A DNA stretch of 64,000 nt from Bacillota bacterium (lineage in GTDB: Bacteria > Bacillota > Sulfobacillia > Sulfobacillales > Sulfobacillaceae): contig JAKBWA010000003.1 in the NCBI GenBank assembly GCA_021841025.1, forward strand, positions 1-64,000. The letters are read 5' to 3'. Under the pieces are notes generated by a model that saw nothing but the letters and a program-made list of their open reading frames with translations, had not been told where the DNA came from and did not search any database. Position 1 is the first letter of the stretch. Every line of letters begins with the position of its first letter. Below are positions 39,463-48,388 of the stretch, one piece after another. The position numbers and the translations under genes are program-made.

Positions 39463-40980
39463 GTGGGAATGAACCAGCGATCACTGTGGCGAGGCGCCTT
39501 TTGGCTATCTATTGGCGCTTTGGTCTCAAAATCGATTGGAGCTATCTACCGTATTTTTCTGCCCAGACTTCTGGGAGATTACGGTGTGGGCTTGTTTCAA
39601 ATGGCGTATCCCTTTTATGCTTTGTTACTGGCTGTCTCGGTCAATGGGATACCTACGGCCTTATCCAAAGAAACGGCGGAAAAATTATCCCATGGCGAGA
39701 TTTATTCGGCTGAGCACTTAGCGGCGTGGGCACAAGTGTTTCTTACCGGCATGGGATTTGCTATGGCACTGAGTCTTGAAATACTGGCTCCTTGGGTGGC
39801 GCGTTATGTGTTTCACGAGCCAGCCGCAACCCTCTCCATCCAAGCGTTGGCTCCGGCTTTAGTATTTGTAGCATCGGAGGCGGGACTGCGAGGATATTTT
39901 CAAGGCTACCAGGAAATGGCGCCAACTGCCCTGTCTCAAATCCTGGAGCAAATTTCCCGGGTCGCCGTCATGTTTCCTTTAGCCTTGTTGTGGCTTCCAA
40001 GAGGAACCACTTGGGCCGCGGCGGGAGCCACATTGGGGGCTGTGGCGGGGGCCATGGCGGGACTGTTGCTTTTGTTGATTTTCCGGCTCAGAAGAGGATC
40101 GATGGTCTTAACACGGCCCATCCCGTGGCGTGCTCTGGGACGATTGGTTCACATAGCGATGCCTATGTCCTTGTCTGGACTGCTCTTCCCCTTAATGTTC
40201 CTCGCAGACTCAATGTTTGTTCCCCAAAGGCTTATGAAAACGGGCATGAGCTTACATGAAGCTACGGCCTTGTTTGGAAGACTCAGCGGAGAAGCCATGC
40301 CCTTAATCAATTTGACCATGGTAGTGGGAGCGGCTCTGGCCGTATCTTTAGTGCCAGCCATTGCCCAAGCCATGACGGTGCACGATACGGATTTGGCCGC
40401 CAGACGGGTAAACGTGGCATTGCATCTCATCTGGTTGTTTGCCCTGCCTATGTCGGGCGGATTAATTATTATGGCCAGACCTCTCACCCGGATTTTATAC
40501 GGCGATATGGGGGCTTCTCAGGCTCTGCAGGTCCTGGCGCTCGGAAGCTCTGTTCTGGCCATGCAACAAGTGCTGGGATCGTCCCTACAGGCAAGCGGAT
40601 ATGGATGGATACCAGTAAAGAACCTACTGTACGGAACCGTGGTGAAATTTGCCATGACCTGGTGGCTGACGTCTTTGCCGACTTTGGGAATTCGCGGTGC
40701 GGCACTGGGCACGGTTGCCGCAAGTTTGATAACCTTTTGGTTCAATTGGAAGGACTGGTCCCATATTGTCCATCCGGTAGAGAGTCCATGGAAGGCGGCA
40801 ATATGGCCTCTGATGGGAACGGTAATTATGGCTATGGGACTCAAGACATGGATTGGATACTTTCCCGTTTCCGGCGGCATTTGGTCTACACTTCTCGCTA
40901 TTTTGGTAGGAACGGCCATATATTTTGTATTAATGGCGGCTTTAGGAGAGTTAAAGGTGCTAAAGGGCTTGCGAGAATAG
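39463..40980 (+). CDS. SpoVB/MATE-like polysaccharide flippase (MOP superfamily)
   Basis: RGAFWLSIGALVSKSIGAIYRIFLPRLLGDYGVGLFQMAYP; position after spoVT and before mazG as for spoVB. Confidence 0.88.
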   Translation: MGMNQRSLWRGAFWLSIGALVSKSIGAIYRIFLPRLLGDYGVGLFQMAYPFYALLLAVSVNGIPTALSKETAEKLSHGEIYSAEHLAAWAQVFLTGMGFAMALSLEILAPWVARYVFHEPAATLSIQALAPALVFVASEAGLRGYFQGYQEMAPTALSQILEQISRVAVMFPLALLWLPRGTTWAAAGATLGAVAGAMAGLLLLLIFRLRRGSMVLTRPIPWRALGRLVHIAMPMSLSGLLFPLMFLADSMFVPQRLMKTGMSLHEATALFGRLSGEAMPLINLTMVVGAALAVSLVPAIAQAMTVHDTDLAARRVNVALHLIWLFALPMSGGLIIMARPLTRILYGDMGASQALQVLALGSSVLAMQQVLGSSLQASGYGWIPVKNLLYGTVVKFAMTWWLTSLPTLGIRGAALGTVAASLITFWFNWKDWSHIVHPVESPWKAAIWPLMGTVIMAMGLKTWIGYFPVSGGIWSTLLAILVGTAIYFVLMAALGELKVLKGLRE

Positions 40981-41063
40981 GGCAAAACCTTATATCCTTT
41001 GGTATGTCAGGGATAACCTGGTATACTGAGTATCGCCTTTGGGGAAAGAAAGGAGCCGCCAAC

Positions 41064-41912
41064 TTGGCCCAATGGATATTTCGCCCATCAACCGGAGGAG
41101 AAGACCATTTTATTATTGAAGGTCCATCTCAGGGAAGCGATTTATACCGGGAGTTTGGAGCATTTTTTCCGGGGAATTCTCGAGCCATTGTCTACTCTCA
41201 CCACAGATCTCCAACGGAATTTGAGTGGAAGGATCTGAAAGAGATTCAACTCGAAGCCGGTGAGACGCTAGAACTTCCGGGCAACCCCACCTCCGTCGGG
41301 CCATTAGATCATCTGATGGTCAGACTTTTGAGTGATGACGGCTGCCCTTGGGACCGTGAACAAACTCCCTTGTCCTTGCTTCGCTATTTACTCGACGAAA
41401 GTTACGAAGCGGGTGAGGCGCTTGTTGCAGGAGACGAAGCGGGTATTTTTGATGAACTGGGAGATGTTTTGTTGCAAGTGGTTTTTCACAGCCGGATCGC
41501 TCAGGGGTTCTCCTTGGCGGATGTGGTAAAGGGACAAGTTGATAAATTGATTAGGCGCCATCCTCATGTGTTCCGAGACGAGCCATGGCTCACGTCTCAA
41601 GCGGTGAACGAACAGTGGGATCGCTTAAAAGCCTTGGACGCGCCCCGATCTCATAGGGCCGAATGGGTGTATCCCAGCCTAGCCTGGGCCCAGCGTCTTA
41701 GCAAGCGGGGCATTGTTCCGTCAAGCGACGTGTTTCAGGCTCTGTCTGAGTTTTTGCAGGTTTACATCGGAAATAATGAGGGGAAACTGGAAGAAACGCT
41801 AGCTGACGCAGCCTGGGCCGTTTCAGACGTTAGCCGGCAATATCATCAGGATGCGGAGTGGTCCTTGTGGACACGTTTGGCGTTTTTCACGAGTGGCCAC
41901 ACTTTTTCCTAA
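41064..41912 (+). CDS. mazG: MazG-family nucleoside triphosphate pyrophosphohydrolase with short N-terminal extension
   Basis: LLSDDGCPWDREQTPLSLLRYLLDESYEAGEAL...ELGDVLLQVVFHSRIA; TTG start with AAAGGAG. Confidence 0.9.
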   Translation: MAQWIFRPSTGGEDHFIIEGPSQGSDLYREFGAFFPGNSRAIVYSHHRSPTEFEWKDLKEIQLEAGETLELPGNPTSVGPLDHLMVRLLSDDGCPWDREQTPLSLLRYLLDESYEAGEALVAGDEAGIFDELGDVLLQVVFHSRIAQGFSLADVVKGQVDKLIRRHPHVFRDEPWLTSQAVNEQWDRLKALDAPRSHRAEWVYPSLAWAQRLSKRGIVPSSDVFQALSEFLQVYIGNNEGKLEETLADAAWAVSDVSRQYHQDAEWSLWTRLAFFTSGHTFS

Positions 41913-41996
41913 TCAAGAGAGGATTTTTTCTTGATCTTGGCGAATAACGAGCATGAACCGTAACAAAATTAGGTGAATGATACAGGAGGGATGATT

Positions 41997-42272
41997 TTGA
42001 ATAAAGCGGATTTAGTATCAAGTGTGGCAGAACGGTCGGGGATGAGCAAGAAGGATGCCGAACGAGCAGTGAACGCCATGGTTGAATCGATTGAGGAAGC
42101 CCTGACTAAAGGAGAAAAGGTTTCGTTGGTGGGATTCGGTACGTTTGAAGTGCGTGAAAGGGCTGCTCGAATTGGACGTAATCCCCGGACGGGTGATACC
42201 TTGGAAATTGCGGGAGGCAAAGTGCCTGCGTTTAAAGCCGGAAAAGCCCTGAAAGAGTCCGTCGCCAAATAA
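41997..42272 (+). CDS. hup: HU-family DNA-binding protein
   Basis: [28 protein letters not shown]...[21 protein letters not shown]. Confidence 0.96.
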   Translation: MNKADLVSSVAERSGMSKKDAERAVNAMVESIEEALTKGEKVSLVGFGTFEVRERAARIGRNPRTGDTLEIAGGKVPAFKAGKALKESVAK

Positions 42273-42285
42273 TTTGGCCATCTGT

Positions 42286-42312
42286 AGCCCTGCACAGTGC
42301 AGGGCTTTTTTG
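42286..42312 (+). terminator. Rho-independent terminator after hup
   Basis: AGCCCTGCAC-A-GTGCAGGGCT then T6. Confidence 0.88.
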
Positions 42313-42346
42313 TGCCAAAAAGCGTGAATGAGAAAGGAGGGGGATC

Positions 42347-42586
42347 TTGCGAATCGACAAGTTCTTAAAAGTGAGCCGTATCATTAAACGCCGAACGTTG
42401 GCCAATGAGATCTGTGACAAAGGGCGGGTTTTGGTTAATAACAAAGTCGTCAAGGCAGGTTACGAAGTTAAAGTCGGCGACCATGTAGAAATCCAACTGC
42501 CATCTAGAACTGTCCATGTCGTGATCGACCGAATAGTCGACAACATTCCTGCCAACAAGGCGTCAGAACTTTTTCACGAGGTCTAG
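42347..42586 (+). CDS. rqcP: S4-domain protein RqcP/YabO
   Basis: MRIDKFLKVSRIIKRRTLANEICDKGRVLVNNKVVKAGYEVKVGD. Confidence 0.93.
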   Translation: MRIDKFLKVSRIIKRRTLANEICDKGRVLVNNKVVKAGYEVKVGDHVEIQLPSRTVHVVIDRIVDNIPANKASELFHEV

Positions 42587-42641
42587 CGGGCAAGATCTTG
42601 ACATAGTCTTCTATGACATTAGACGAAAGTGAGGCTATGTC

Positions 42642-42926
42642 GTGGCAGACGAAAGACGTGAAAAAACCCGTAATCACACTGTGACCCTCACAAACCGGGC
42701 TCAGTTATCCATTGAAGGGGTGCAGCATGTTGAGAATTTTGATGATGACGTGATTTTGCTGTCAACCGACCTGGGCATTCTGACCATCAAAGGGCGCAAA
42801 TTGCACATACACCAACTCGATTTGGATTCGGGCCATTTTATCGCCGAAGGTGACATCGACTCGCTCGTCTATTCCCGGAAAAAATCCGTGAAGGCAGAGG
42901 GCGTTTGGTCACGCTTATGGCGGTAA
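42642..42926 (+). CDS. yabP: Sporulation protein YabP
   Basis: HTVTLTNRAQLSIEGVQHVENFDDDVILLSTDLGILTIKGRKLHIHQLDLDSG. Confidence 0.93.
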   Translation: MADERREKTRNHTVTLTNRAQLSIEGVQHVENFDDDVILLSTDLGILTIKGRKLHIHQLDLDSGHFIAEGDIDSLVYSRKKSVKAEGVWSRLWR

Positions 42927-43387
42927 AAGACAGTGCCATGATGTTGCCTTGGGTCACCATTGCTGTGTGGATTGTCGCGGGGATGTGCCTGGGATTTTTT
43001 TCGACGCTATATGGAGCTATGCGGGCAAACTGGCGTCTATTGCGGATTTGTGGGCATTTTTTGGACTGGCTATGGTTTGTGCTTGCGGCCATTTTTGTTC
43101 TTGCTATCTATTTGTGGACCAGTTGGGGAATGTTTTATTTATGGAGCGTGCCAGTCATGGCTTTAGGATACGGGTTATGGCTATGGTTGGCCGCGCCACT
43201 AGCTTTTCGCACCGTGTCGGAAGTGCTGTTTATGGAAGCCCGAATGATTTTTTATCTGACCTATCCAGCTCGCCGACTCGTCAGAAAGGCGGTTCATAGC
43301 GGCCGGGAGTCTTGGCGCGTTCTCACCAATAAACTGAAAAAGAAACTCAATAGGCACAGAAAACCGCCACCGACTAATCCTTCTTAA
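42905..43387 (+). CDS. yabQ: Spore-cortex protein YabQ
   Basis: Multi-TM protein directly after yabP, overlapping it. Confidence 0.82.
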   Translation: MVTLMAVKDSAMMLPWVTIAVWIVAGMCLGFFSTLYGAMRANWRLLRICGHFLDWLWFVLAAIFVLAIYLWTSWGMFYLWSVPVMALGYGLWLWLAAPLAFRTVSEVLFMEARMIFYLTYPARRLVRKAVHSGRESWRVLTNKLKKKLNRHRKPPPTNPS

Positions 43388-43494
43388 ATATAGTGACGAA
43401 ATGCGGGCAGATCCTTTATAATGGGGACATGTCGTTATTTTGTCATAATTTTGTACACAGGTTGTACACATCCTGTGGATAATCAGGAGAAACA

Positions 43495-43728
43495 ATGCAA
43501 ATTGAAATTCGGGGCATGGAGAAGCTCTCGTTTCGGGAACGGCAAGTCGTGGCATTAAAGGAAACCGGTGTGAGCAGTGAAGCAGTGGCCAAGCGATTGG
43601 GCCTTTCTCCGGCTACCGTAGCCACACTTTACAACCGAGCCAAAACGAAAGGCTATCAAGTGGTGTTAGTGATAACCGGCGATCCTTTGGGCGTTATGGC
43701 TGAAGAGGAGGAAGGAGAAGATATTTAG
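43495..43728 (+). CDS. Small HTH (sigma-70 region 4 / LuxR-like) protein with acidic tail
   Basis: LSFRERQVVALKETGVSSEAVAKRLGLSPATVATLYNRAKTKGY...AEEEEGEDI; AGGAGAAACA-ATG. Confidence 0.75.
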   Translation: MQIEIRGMEKLSFRERQVVALKETGVSSEAVAKRLGLSPATVATLYNRAKTKGYQVVLVITGDPLGVMAEEEEGEDI

Positions 43729-44016
43729 GTGGCGGTAGAGAAAGAGAAAAAGGGAAAGGGAAAGGTTCATTGGCGCTGGAAGTGGAAAAGAGTTGTCACG
43801 GTATTCGTCGTAGGCTATTTAGCATTTTGGAGTATTGAGTCCGGCCTGCACATGTGGGTGTTAAGTCATGATGAAGCAACCTTGGTTCATCATATTCAAG
43901 TCGTTCAATCTCACAATGCACAGTTGAATCAAGATATTCGCGAATTGCACAATCCATCTTTGCTTAAAAAAATGATTACAGGCAAAATGCCTGTGCCCAA
44001 TCCCAATAAACCCTAA
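43729..44016 (+). CDS. divIC: DivIC/FtsB-like septum formation protein
   Basis: Short TM plus coiled-coil, between yabQ and yabR. Confidence 0.75.
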   Translation: MAVEKEKKGKGKVHWRWKWKRVVTVFVVGYLAFWSIESGLHMWVLSHDEATLVHHIQVVQSHNAQLNQDIRELHNPSLLKKMITGKMPVPNPNKP

Positions 44017-44302
44017 TGGTGTCGTTCGGAAGAGTTAAGAGGACTTATCGGTAACGAGCTTTGAGAGATCCTGGCGGTTCTGGAAATACCCTAAGACGGT
44101 GGGGCAATGAAATAGGAAGCCCGTTTCATTGAAAAGGCTTGGCGAGCCTATCAAATTTTTCTGAGTTATCACGTTCACTAAGGAATGCGTCGGTTGTTTT
44201 ATTTGTGATCCTTACAGATGGCAGGGGCGTGGAGATATGAAGATGGGATCTCAGGGATGGAAGCGCCAAAATGCTTCTTTGGCGAGTTGAGCAGTTCAGC
44301 AA

Positions 44303-44331
44303 TTGACAGCACTATCTTCGTATTTTATAAT
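44303..44331 (+). promoter_or_regulatory. Consensus sigma-A promoter upstream of yabR
   Basis: TTGACA (44303-44308), 17-nt spacer, TATAAT (44326-44331). Confidence 0.85.
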
Positions 44332-44382
44332 GTTTACGTACTAAGGGCAGTTATGTTTAATTGGGAGGACTATATAAGACGT

Positions 44383-44808
44383 ATGCCGTCTGAACTTGAA
44401 GTAGGGCAGATCGTAGAAGGAACTGTAAGCGGTATAGCGCCTTTTGGTGCTTTTGTTGTTTTGCCCACAGGAAAGACTGGGTTGGTTCATATTTCGGAAG
44501 TCGCAGATGCATACGTTAAAGATATCAAGGATTACCTCAAGGAAAGTGACAAGGTAACCGTGAAGATTTTAACGATGGAGTCTTCGGGAAAAATTGCTCT
44601 TTCTATACGCCAAGCGTTACCCAAGGCACACAAAGAAGGTTCGTCGGCCAGGGAAACGTCCCACCGTGAACGGCGGGCTAGTGGTTCTTCGTCGCAACCG
44701 TCGTTTGAAGATAAGATGCAACGGTTCATGAAAGACAGTGAGGATCGGTTGCAAGATTTGCGGCGCAATACCGAATCAAAGCGAGGCGGTCGTGGAGCCA
44801 GTCGCTAA
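44383..44808 (+). CDS. yabR: S1 RNA-binding domain protein YabR
   Basis: ELEVGQIVEGTVSGIAPFGAFVVLPTGKTGLVHISEVADAYVKDIKDYL; start could be ATG 44353. Confidence 0.92.
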   Translation: MPSELEVGQIVEGTVSGIAPFGAFVVLPTGKTGLVHISEVADAYVKDIKDYLKESDKVTVKILTMESSGKIALSIRQALPKAHKEGSSARETSHRERRASGSSSQPSFEDKMQRFMKDSEDRLQDLRRNTESKRGGRGASR

Positions 44809-44814
44809 ATAGAT

Positions 44815-44903
44815 GCCGGGATGGCGGAATAGGCAGACGCAGAGGACTTAAAATCCTCCGGGCAGGGATGCTCGTACCGGTTCGAGTCCGGTTCCCGGCA
44901 CCA
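44815..44903 (+). tRNA. tRNA-Leu (anticodon TAA), CCA encoded
   Basis: Acceptor GCCGGGA/TCCCGGC, anticodon stem-loop GAGGA-CTTAAAA-TCCTC, long variable arm, GGTTCGAGTCC T-arm, terminal CCA. Confidence 0.95.
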
Positions 44904-44908
44904 TGTTT

Positions 44909-44936
44909 TACGCGTAATAAACGCGTATTTTTTTTG
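44909..44936 (+). terminator. Rho-independent terminator after tRNA-Leu
   Basis: TACGCGT-AATAA-ACGCGTA then T8. Confidence 0.88.
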
Positions 44937-45093
44937 TTTCTTAAAGTATTTCTCATTTTCCCCCCGTATCGTTATGTATGAACGAAGGCAATGAATTGGG
45001 AATTGGCAAACACACTCAAGTTATTTCCTAAAGCAACTCCCCAGACGCTTGGAAACATTTATTATGGTATGAGAGACATCAAGGGGGATTTGA

Positions 45094-47037
45094 ATGATTA
45101 ACCGCCATACCCGCAACCGCAGTATTGTGTTGATGAGCACCTTAACGGTTGCTTTTGCTGTTGTAGGAACTCGCTTTTGGTACCTTCAGGTAAAAAATGG
45201 CCATCACTATCAAGCCTTAGCACAAGCGAACACCTTGCGCAAATTGCCGATTCCCGCGCCTAGGGGAAATATGGTGGCTGCGAACGGAACCGTAGTGGCC
45301 ACCTCTAAGCCATCATGGACCTTATATTATCTCGCCAATGGGCAAAATATGCCGGCTTCCGAGCTTAATTTGCTAGGGCAACAAATTGGTGAATCCCCAT
45401 CCTATTTGAAAAATTTGATTGCGAAACAGATTAAGCGTATGCCCGCGTACGATCCCGTGTTGATTACTTCGGGGTTAACTGCTCCAGAGATGACAAAAAT
45501 TGAAGAAAATATCAATCAATTGCCCAACTTGCGGATCCAGGCCACCGCTGTGCGCTATTATCCGTACGGGAGCTTGATGGGCAATATTATTGGCTATACT
45601 CAGCGTATCAACGCCCAGGAATATCAGAAGCTCAAGAGCAAGGGCTTTGGGATAAACTCCACGGTGGGCGCGGCGGGTTTGGAAAAGGAGTACAATTTGT
45701 ACTTGCACGGGCATGCTGGAGGCGAGTATGCAGAAGTCAACCGCCAGGGCCAATTGGTAAAATTGTTGAGCCGTTCTGGTCCCACCCCAGGTGATACCTT
45801 GCACCTTACTATCAACTGGCACTTGGAACAAACCGCGCAAAACTCCCTGGCCTATGTGATGAAGGCCATGCGGCACTCGACCGTCGGGTTCTCCCACAGC
45901 AGCGGGGCGGTTCAGGGCTCTGTGATTGCTATGAATCCGAATAATGGCGACGTGTTAGCTATGGCCAGTCTTCCGACGTATAATCCTAATAAGCTGGTTC
46001 CGAGCAATCCCAAGGAATACAACAGTTATTACACGAAATTGATGTCCAGTCCCTTAGCCAAGCAAGGTATTAGTCCTTTTGTCAACAATGCCATTTCCGA
46101 CTGGTTTGCCCCGGGCTCGGTGTTTAAGCCTATTATGGCGGTAGCCGCCTTGGCATCCAAGGTCGTCACACCAACGTCAAAAATTTATGACCCCGGCTAT
46201 TTCCCCAAGGATCGCGCATTCGGAAACTGGTATGCACCAGGATTCGGCTGGCTAAACATTGAGCAGGCCATCGGGCTTTCCGACGATGTTTTTTTCTATA
46301 CGCTTGGCTACCGCATGGGCATTAACACCATGGATCACTGGATGCGCAAATTCTTGATCAATCAGCCGACTCATATCGATTTGCCTTACGAAATATCAAG
46401 CCTGATTCCCACTCCCCAGAGACTTAATGCCTCAGGGCAAGGGCCTTGGACATGGGGATGGAATTTGAATACGGTGATTGGCCAGGGCATTGGGCGCTAC
46501 ACTTTGATTGCCTTGGCCCGGGCGGACTCGGCGATTGCCAACGGAGGCACCTTGTACCAGCCTCATCTGGTGAGTTCTATTACCACGCCTTCGGGCAAGG
46601 TTGTCAAGAAATTTCCGCCTAAGGTGCAATCGCGGATCAAGCTGCCCTATACAGTTTGGCATACTGTGCACAAAGGAATGGAGCTCTCGGCGCAAGACCC
46701 CAATATTGCCAAGGGCATATCCGGGACAGGTTATGGGGCTCTGGCCGGGTTGCCTGTGCCGGTGGCGTCTAAGACCGGAACCGCGCAAGTTATTTCGCAA
46801 AACAAATACAACGCCTTTTTCCTGAGCTATGGGCCCATGCCCCATCCGAAGATTCTCATTCTGGTCTATATTCGGGAAGGAAACTGGGGGGCAGATTCCG
46901 GCTTCGTGGCTCGAGCGATATATGATCAGTATTTCAAAATTGCGGATCCCAAGGCTCAGCCGTTATTTGACAAAGTCTTTGGGGTGAACTGGAAATGGCC
47001 ATTTAGCTATCACAAGCCCACCAAGCCAAAGTATTAA
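45094..47037 (+). CDS. Penicillin-binding protein 2-type transpeptidase
   Basis: APGSVFKPIMAVAAL active-site SXXK, PVASKTGTAQ KTG motif. Confidence 0.93.
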   Translation: MINRHTRNRSIVLMSTLTVAFAVVGTRFWYLQVKNGHHYQALAQANTLRKLPIPAPRGNMVAANGTVVATSKPSWTLYYLANGQNMPASELNLLGQQIGESPSYLKNLIAKQIKRMPAYDPVLITSGLTAPEMTKIEENINQLPNLRIQATAVRYYPYGSLMGNIIGYTQRINAQEYQKLKSKGFGINSTVGAAGLEKEYNLYLHGHAGGEYAEVNRQGQLVKLLSRSGPTPGDTLHLTINWHLEQTAQNSLAYVMKAMRHSTVGFSHSSGAVQGSVIAMNPNNGDVLAMASLPTYNPNKLVPSNPKEYNSYYTKLMSSPLAKQGISPFVNNAISDWFAPGSVFKPIMAVAALASKVVTPTSKIYDPGYFPKDRAFGNWYAPGFGWLNIEQAIGLSDDVFFYTLGYRMGINTMDHWMRKFLINQPTHIDLPYEISSLIPTPQRLNASGQGPWTWGWNLNTVIGQGIGRYTLIALARADSAIANGGTLYQPHLVSSITTPSGKVVKKFPPKVQSRIKLPYTVWHTVHKGMELSAQDPNIAKGISGTGYGALAGLPVPVASKTGTAQVISQNKYNAFFLSYGPMPHPKILILVYIREGNWGADSGFVARAIYDQYFKIADPKAQPLFDKVFGVNWKWPFSYHKPTKPKY

Positions 47038-47134
47038 AGAAAGGTGGGCGAGTTGAGAGCAGGCCCGAATCACAAGCAAGAGATTCCCAGTTCCTAAAAG
47101 GGGCATTCTTGGATTTAGCCGAAAAATCAGTGTG

Positions 47135-47593
47135 TTAACTGTCAGCTCCTTCGCTCAGCAAGCCTTGTATGGCGTCACGAAAGCTCTGGGGCCAGGCGCG
47201 GCTTTTCTGGGAAGCTTGATCTAAAAGGACCACGGTGCTGTCTTGATTCGCAATGAGGGTGCCGTGGTCTTTTTCAATGATGAGATGATACAAATTCAAG
47301 GAAGCCTGTCCAATAGAAGCGACACCGGTATAAATTTTCAGGGACTGGCGAAAAAATGCCGGGGCTAAGTAGCTTATCGATTGTCTGGCTAAAACGAGTG
47401 AATAGTCTGGGGACCACCACTCAAAGTCGTCGGTGGCGAGGGCATCCATAAAATCGGTGCGCGCCTGTTCAAAATAGATGACATACGAGACTTGGCTGAC
47501 GTGCTTATTGGCATCGGTTTCACTAAAGCGAACCCGGATTTCGGTTTCATGGACGAAGCGTTTGCCTCCGATAAGGATACCCTTCATAGTCAT
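47135..47593 (-). CDS. Acyl-CoA thioesterase (4HBT/hotdog fold)
   Basis: ETEIRVRFSETDANKHVSQVSYVIYFEQARTDFMDAL. Confidence 0.87.
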   Translation of the reverse strand: MTMKGILIGGKRFVHETEIRVRFSETDANKHVSQVSYVIYFEQARTDFMDALATDDFEWWSPDYSLVLARQSISYLAPAFFRQSLKIYTGVASIGQASLNLYHLIIEKDHGTLIANQDSTVVLLDQASQKSRAWPQSFRDAIQGLLSEGADS

Positions 47594-48287
47594 CCTGCCT
47601 TTCCTGGTGAATGGTCTGGAGCATAGGTGTGAGAAGTTGCGGTAAATCTTCGAGACTGTGAACCGTTAGATCAGCTTGACACTTTAGGGGCGACAAGGCA
47701 TCCCATCCCTTCCTGTCCTCTTGGTGGCCAGAGCGCTTGAGATGTACAGCCCGTATCGACGCGCGCTTGGCGCCCAGCACATCATGGGCTAACCTGTCGC
47801 CAACATGCACCGACAAGCCCGATATCAGCTGGAAAATCCGGGGATCAGGCTTGGTGAAACCGCTTTCCGCTCCAATCGATGATGTAAATATCTTATCCCA
47901 TCCCAACGCCTGGAGATAGGGCCATTGATTGTTAATCAGGCCATTGGTGACAATATGCAAAGTCAAAGGGTAACGAACCGCCCACATTAAAAACCGCCAA
48001 ACATCCGGATACACCAAAGGGAGAAGATCCTGACGGCGTGGCGATAAGGGCGAGGGCAGTGACCTGTGAAGAGTTTTGGCGGCGATATCTTGCCAGTCGT
48101 AAGCTCCCGGGCGATCGCCATGGCGAAGACGCCGTTCGCTTTCCTGGCTCATGGTTTGCCACAACTCCGGCCACGCTTTGTGGCGTAGCTGAGCTTGCAG
48201 TAAGAGCCAAGGCCTTAGGTGCAAGAACCAGTAGGGATTATGCATTAAGGTTCCGTCTAGATCAACGCTGATCACAGGGCTATGCGT
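47547..48287 (-). CDS. HAD-family hydrolase; possible ACG start (GTG 48275 alternative)
   Basis: ISVDLDGTLMHN motif I; TKPDPRIFQLI, VHVGDRLAHDVLGAKRA; AGGAGG 11 nt upstream of ACG 48287. Confidence 0.87.
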   Translation of the reverse strand, partial: THSPVISVDLDGTLMHNPYWFLHLRPWLLLQAQLRHKAWPELWQTMSQESERRLRHGDRPGAYDWQDIAAKTLHRSLPSPLSPRRQDLLPLVYPDVWRFLMWAVRYPLTLHIVTNGLINNQWPYLQALGWDKIFTSSIGAESGFTKPDPRIFQLISGLSVHVGDRLAHDVLGAKRASIRAVHLKRSGHQEDRKGWDALSPLKCQADLTVHSLEDLPQLLTPMLQTIHQERQDDYEGYPYRRQTLRP

Positions 48288-48388
48288 GAAGAATCAGTCC
48301 TCCTCGCGGATAATTTCACAAAGGATGTGGGAAGCTCTATAATTTTGTTATTATAGACGAAAAGTTATTAAAGGATGACGAGAATACG

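Noticed and set aside
41912-41938. Hairpin-like ATCAAGA...TCTTGAT after mazG
   Set aside because: T-run lies in the loop and not 3' of the stem; not a convincing terminator.
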